From NCBI RefSeq assembly GCF_037975245.1, contig NC_092576.1, positions 18,089,611 to 18,153,610 of the forward strand: DNA of 64,000 nt, given 5' to 3'. Positions within the stretch are counted from its first letter, which is position 1; each line of letters starts with the position of its first letter. Position numbers and translations under genes: made by a program. Below the pieces are notes generated by a model, which saw only the letters and a program-made list of their open reading frames with translations, did not search any database and was not told the DNA's origin. This document shows positions 59,007 to 64,000 of the stretch, one piece after another. Source of the DNA: Apostichopus japonicus. Taxonomy: Eukaryota; Echinodermata; Holothuroidea; Aspidochirotida; Stichopodidae.

Positions 59007-61351
59007 GTAATTTTTTGATGTACATACTGTAACCATTCCATGCTGTAAATAAGTCTACATTTTAACTAGGTCTGCAGTTTACTACTGTAGGACTGTATAT
59101 GACTAACCAGATTTAGGACATTGGACACATTTATTCATTTATTGTATTATGTTATATTAATGACATAGACATGTAGTGCTAAATATGGTGCTAATACAGC
59201 CACTGGAGGTCTGTAAATGTGAGGGACCCAAAAATGTTCAAACCCCACAAGTTAATGATAACAGTACCTGTAGTATTTTTCCTTATCTCTGAAAAATAAA
59301 GACATTTACCAATCTTGTAGAATGTGCTACCTACCTGTCTGAAGCAGTTTGTGTTCAAAAATTGCACATTTATTCTTTTCTCTTTATGTTTTCTTTTTAT
59401 GTTTCATGATGATGTGACATCATTTGTACATACAGTACAGTACTTGCACTGCTTAAAGATAGTTACTCTTAACTGCCTATACTGTAGTTGTCATCCGATC
59501 AGGTTGTCATGTGCATATAGTTTCATATCAGCAAAGACATTGACATTTTTGGCAAATTTTGAGTGTGAGCTATATTTCTAGTTTAACGTGTTAGGGGCAT
59601 CATTAAGGGGTCTACTTTCACCCAGATTTGAACAATAATTTTTAGTTATTACAATGAGTGCAAGTTACAATCTCAGTGAATAAACAAACATAACATTTAT
59701 GCTGGCTCCAACCCAGTTACCTTGGCTATGAGCCTGAATGTCTCTTTTGCAATTAAAATCAAATAAATCATATCTTGGAAAATCATTTGAACAGGTATAT
59801 CTTTGTGACACTTCTGTCTTCACACAATGCCATAAATATGTCTTTTTTCCATTTCCATTTCACATTACAGATGTACAGAACATCTTTTAGAAGAACAGTA
59901 CAGCACATCATAGCGTTATGGCATGATGGATGTTTTGCAAGCAGATATAAGGGTTGGAACTGGAAGTATTTGTGTTGGATTGTTTCATTAAAAAATGTGT
60001 GCTTCTCTACTTTACGTAAGATGATTGTCATATTTCTTGTTCTCCAGTGAAAGCTATGGATTTGCATAGTGAACGTTGTTAACATGGATACGGACAATTT
60101 TGAAATAGCTGATGTCAAAGCAGTTCCTCAGCTTATTTAGATACCATACATCAAGGACACAAGAGTGGACAATGGGAGTAACAAGTATCCAGAATGTAGA
60201 TATCACAAGGCTTCAAGACAATTGAACAAACTGTACCATAACAGACAACAACAAACATGGTGTCTCAGTAAAATGAAGTTACTAAGCTAGTGCAGTGTAT
60301 CATAAGAATTTATCTTCTCCATGATGTCAAACATTGATTGTTGCATTCAATGCGTTATGTATCCTTCTCCTTTCTGTAGTATTTAGCATTGATTTGCATG
60401 TTCATTCATAGTGTAAGTTTACTACATAATTGATGTCATCAAAGTTACAACTGTGTCATATTAAATAAGTAAATGATTGAAATATTGGTTTCACTACATA
60501 CTTGATTGTACACTATTTGGCTTTCCATGATAGCAATATCTGATCTTTTTAATTACTGTAGCTTGTTCAGTCATACCAGTAGTTCTAATGTGACATTGAT
60601 CTTGGGTTATTTATTTTGGTACAGAATAACTTGTCTTTATTTTGTATTGTGTGAGATCAATTTAACATAACATATATTGTGATGTCATGGAGTGTTGAAG
60701 AGGTACTCTAACTTACAGCTAGTAGTGATAAAACAGCTTCATTAAGTGCTCTCATGATAACCCCAGTCGGGCCCAGTGGCAGATGGAGATAGTGGCAGAT
60801 GGAGATGTTTGAAATGCAGGGGACATTATAGGGTCTTTTGAAGTTTTGGCAAAAGTTCTTTTGCATGTAAAGCTGCTATACTTATCATGGAGAAGTTCCA
60901 CAATGGAGGCATGGCGTCTCCTAGCCTTATTTGGGTATATGTCCTTGCATTCCGTATTTGGAACACTGCCCTACTATTGTTTGTATTGCTTATTCTAAAG
61001 TTAGGTAAGTCAGTATTGTAACATGTTTTTATTTTTAACACATTGATTGCATCTGTACAGTTCTTACATTGAGTTCAACTATATACAATAACAATGAGCA
61101 GGGAAAACTTACCACTATCTCACTTGCATTTCTTAATGTTCAAGTGACCATATTCATACTTTAACCAAAGCATTTCTTCCATATTAGATAGTGTTTATCC
61201 AGAGTAGGTTACAGGATATTTTCAAGGTGGGCTATGTAGTATTGTCCCCAATTTAGCATGCTATAATTGCTAGAATATTTAATATGTTTCTAGAGGTCTT
61301 TACTTTCAAATTGTTCTAAGGCATTCTAATTGAAAGCATAAGATGCCCGAA
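59007..61351. other. Anonymous stretch
   Basis: No convincing gene. A splice acceptor-like TTTCACATTACAG at 59870 precedes a short frame, but no domain or consistent exon chain was found. Confidence 0.4.
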
Positions 61352-61470
61352 TGTCCCAGTGAGGTAAATTTCCTGGAAGGTGGTAATAAAACCAGTTTCA
61401 AAACTTTGACCAAAGGTAACCATATATGAATATCTGGTTTATTTGGGGCCAATACAGCATACTCTGGTCG
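61352..61470. repeat. Dispersed repeat, copy 2 (see 7785)
   Basis: CCCAGTGAGGTAAA and GGGGCCAATACA with the intervening blocks match 7785-7960 in the same orientation. Confidence 0.65.
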
Positions 61471-61609
61471 AGAGTTGGCGTGGAAGCCACCATATGTTTG
61501 TAGTAATGCAGTAAAATGTAGTAAAGGCAGCTGGAAGAGTCCAGTTTACCCCTGTGCCGAAGGTCATTCATCTTTTAGGTTTTTTTGGAGAACACTTTAA
61601 CCTTCCCAA

Positions 61610-61790
61610 CCACAGAGCTCCCAACTGACCCACAATTCGCGGGTTGGACCCCCCATTCTAACACCCAAAGCCCCTGACCCGCACAAGCATCCCAAAAACC
61701 TGCATTGTAATTGACAAGTATACATAAAAAAAATTGCATCAAATTTGGACTTAGCAACCATCATTTCTTTAGCATTTAGCATAATAGAGT
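61610..61790. repeat. Dispersed repeat, copy 2, inverted (see 25345)
   Basis: The reverse complement matches 25345-25520 over GCTAAATGCTAAA to CCAACCCGCGAATT. Confidence 0.75.
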
Positions 61791-62276
61791 ATAAAACCTC
61801 CTTTACATCATCATTTGAACCTCAAATTAGGCTATATTTCATTTCATTGGGGCGAGCAGTGAACATTTTCATGCCACGGACAAGAATGAATTATCTTCTA
61901 CTCCTCAATTTATTGATGTTACACACAAAAAAATGCATATTTCTCAGAAAATTGTGGGTGACAAAAGCCTTTCTAGGTGCCACCATTTTACATGTAGGCA
62001 TCACCAGGATTCCAAAAAAAATAAAAAGGGGAGGGAGACACCCCCATATACCCCTCCCCCAGGACGGCAATTCGTGGCATGGACCAGCATTTGCCTTCTC
62101 AAGAGTTGGGAGCTATGCAACCATACCATTAACGACATGTCTCTATAGGCCCAGGGGATTGAATCCTTAGGTAGCCGTCCTGAGCTAGTGCGAATCAGCA
62201 GAGAGAGGTTGTGGATGCTACGCCTTCGCACCATTCAACCTCATGGGCTCAACATTCAGGAAGGACATGACTAACT

Positions 62277-62520
62277 TTCTTCATTCCCCCTCCTTCTCCC
62301 CTTGCCCCCCTCCCCCATTACTCCGTTTCTCATAGCTTTTTCCACCCCTTTTTTTCTACACACTTTTCTGTCGTTGTCCTACTCCAGTTTATTCCCTACC
62401 CCTTCCCTTAATCCTCTCTTTGTCCCTCCACTGTTTATCTCCTACCTATCCTCTTCCCCTGTTGGTTTTTATCTTTCATTCTTCTCTCCATCCCTTGTCT
62501 ACTAATCCCCTTACATCTAT
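62277..62520. repeat. Pyrimidine-rich tract
   Basis: About 240 bases dominated by C and T on the plus strand, such as CCCCCTCCTTCTCCCC. No gene. Confidence 0.8.
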
Positions 62521-63170
62521 CTCTTTGTGTTCACCGTGCTCATTAACCTGTCTGTATTATGTGCGTGTTTTTTCTACACAGGCTCTCTAGTGGATAAGCT
62601 GTTTGCTCACTGTTTTATTTTATTTTGAACTCAAGTATTGAAGAACGTTAGACCAGAAGTAAGTCGTTTCGTCAAATAACAGTACATAAGCAGCACACAT
62701 TCAGTCACATGTTTATAGAGAATTACACGACGAAACTATTCGCATTTTATTTCTTCAGCAATTCTCCAACAAAAATCGGCAGCACGAAATTATACGGGCC
62801 CATATGACTTTCCATAACAACTACCTGCTGCTACGAGCTGGTATAGCGTTTTCCCAGCAGTACAATATGCACTGTTCCATATGGCAAATCGAAAAATTGC
62901 GTAACTCGAATAGCACACAGTACAATTACACAGTGTGCCTATAGGTTACGCAACAATGAGAGGCAGATTAGAATCTCGGAAATCTGAAACCTTCGCGGTA
63001 ACGGTACCCATTTGCGTATGCTGTTTATAGCTAAGGATGAGAATGCCATATTAAAGAAATGAATATGTTGCCGCTGTGAGAAGAGGGCAGCATTGTTTTT
63101 ATTTTTTAATCGGGGAATACGTTGAGACAAGATTTTTGATTTTAGCAATTTCCTAGCTGAGAGTGTGCCT

Positions 63171-64000
63171 TTAAAAATATGACAGCATCGTGTATCCTTA
63201 GATGCCAAAAGTTACCATCTATTGACCGAATTCAGATTCAATGTAATGTTCGGCTACATTCGAACTGGATTTGTTTCACGGTGATCGTATACTGCTAAAA
63301 CAAAAGTTTGATGATGTGTAGGCCTACATAGGCAGATCCAGGTGGGGTAGGGGGGGGGGGGGGGGGGCTGTTACCCATTTCTTAGCCTTATTGTTTTGAT
63401 GGGGCTCAATATGCATTGACATTCATTGGGTCACTTTATTTTTTGAGGTACCAACGAAATCTATTTAATTATAAAAGGAAGAAATACTTCAAGGGCAATC
63501 AGAGGCTGTCGTTTGTCCTGACCTTGAGCAACTATTACTATAATGTGACGTTATTGTTCAAAATATATTCGTTATAATGCTGTAAATGTGTCACAATGCA
63601 TCGTATAGTATACCACTATAGTTGGAAACTCAGGATGAATACCTCAAAGTTTATATTTAGACAAAAGTGGGCGATGTAACGAAAGTGGGTGATGTTTGTG
63701 ACAGAAATGGTTGTTGGACAGAAGTGGTTGTCATATGCGTATGTTGGAAGGTTTTTGGATCAGTGCCAGAATCGTAGGGAAAAAGGCAAATTTGAAACAG
63801 CTAGAGACAACGTGACATGCTTTGTCAAGAAGTCACGTTAACGTAAATTACCAACCCTTAAGAAAATCTCATTTATACTGGGTGTTAAGTTTAGTGTGAC
63901 CTTTACCGAGCAACTCCACTATTTGTAAACTAGGTCAAAATATATAAATTCCGAGGAGTCGGCAACTCGAAACAAATATACAAATATGTTGTGAAACACG
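63171..64000. other. Right-end stretch of the window
   Basis: No gene seen. It contains a G run of about 20 at 63349-63367 and the inverted partner (63655-63750) of the arm at 54606-54705. If the kinase-like gene continues, its remaining exons lie beyond 64000. Confidence 0.45.

Larger units (their letters stand above)
55307..63170. mobile_element. Possible 7.9-kb TTAA-flanked inverted-repeat element
   Basis: AAGCACACTCTCAGCTAGGA (55307) has its reverse complement at 63149-63170, with one mismatch in 22 bases. Both copies are immediately flanked by TTAA (55303-55306 and 63171-63174), the target of piggyBac-type insertion. No transposase was found inside, and the arms do not extend. The two could be ends of unrelated short elements that share a terminus. 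The interval otherwise holds repeats and exon-like scraps. Confidence 0.4.

Noticed and set aside
59775-60118. Overlapping 91- and 111-codon frames on opposite strands
   Set aside because: No domain and no consistent exon chain; the apparent donor and next acceptor are only about 32 bp apart, too close for an intron.

Overview
The window looks like nuclear DNA of an animal, most likely a marine invertebrate such as an echinoderm. The reasons are spliced exons with GT-AG introns, AT-rich intergenic DNA, a Ty3/gypsy retrotransposon, tRNA-derived repeats, hammerhead-bearing repeats, many minisatellites and frequent TAGGCCTA-type words. The species cannot be named from this sequence alone. There are no bacterial operons, rRNA genes or CRISPR arrays. 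Most of the window is repeats.

Layout. 1-4884 (minus): a Ty3/gypsy element with an intact gag and a pol that runs off the left edge. The two are joined by a classic UUUAAAC -1 frameshift site followed by a stem-loop. 5.7-7.1 kb: a TTA microsatellite and a 105-bp tandem repeat. 12.2-18.2 kb (plus): a decayed, multi-exon transposase-like gene resembling the DUF7869 family, with a 1.27-kb fold-back element in one intron. 18.3-19.4 kb: a 70-bp satellite in which every unit carries a hairpin-forming palindrome. 20.7-24.0 kb: 46-bp and 36-bp minisatellites. 24.4-26.8 kb: an element with long inverted arms containing a 24-bp repeat. 28.9-34.6 kb: a palindromic element, two larger and one truncated copy of a tRNA-derived repeat, and a tandem pair of 340-bp-spaced units that combine a tRNA-like Pol III promoter with a hammerhead ribozyme. 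40.7-46.0 kb: a 1.5-kb direct duplication.

The only apparently intact host gene is at 43519-54373 (plus). Nine phase-consistent exons encode 204 residues of a NEK-like protein kinase in which HRD is replaced by HGN, which makes it a predicted pseudokinase. The rest of its C-lobe was not found. The final visible intron runs into repeat-rich DNA that includes a possible 7.9-kb TTAA-flanked inverted-repeat element.

The strongest candidate for something new is the hammerhead array at 34051-34620. Copy 1 has a complete type I hammerhead core with a palindromic stem III, placed directly after a Pol III B box. Copy 2 has the same fold with two core/stem III lesions. Cleavage at both sites would release a 340-nt RNA, the size expected of a metazoan retrozyme or Sm-alpha-like circular RNA. 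All calls are by eye; no searches or folding programs were run.
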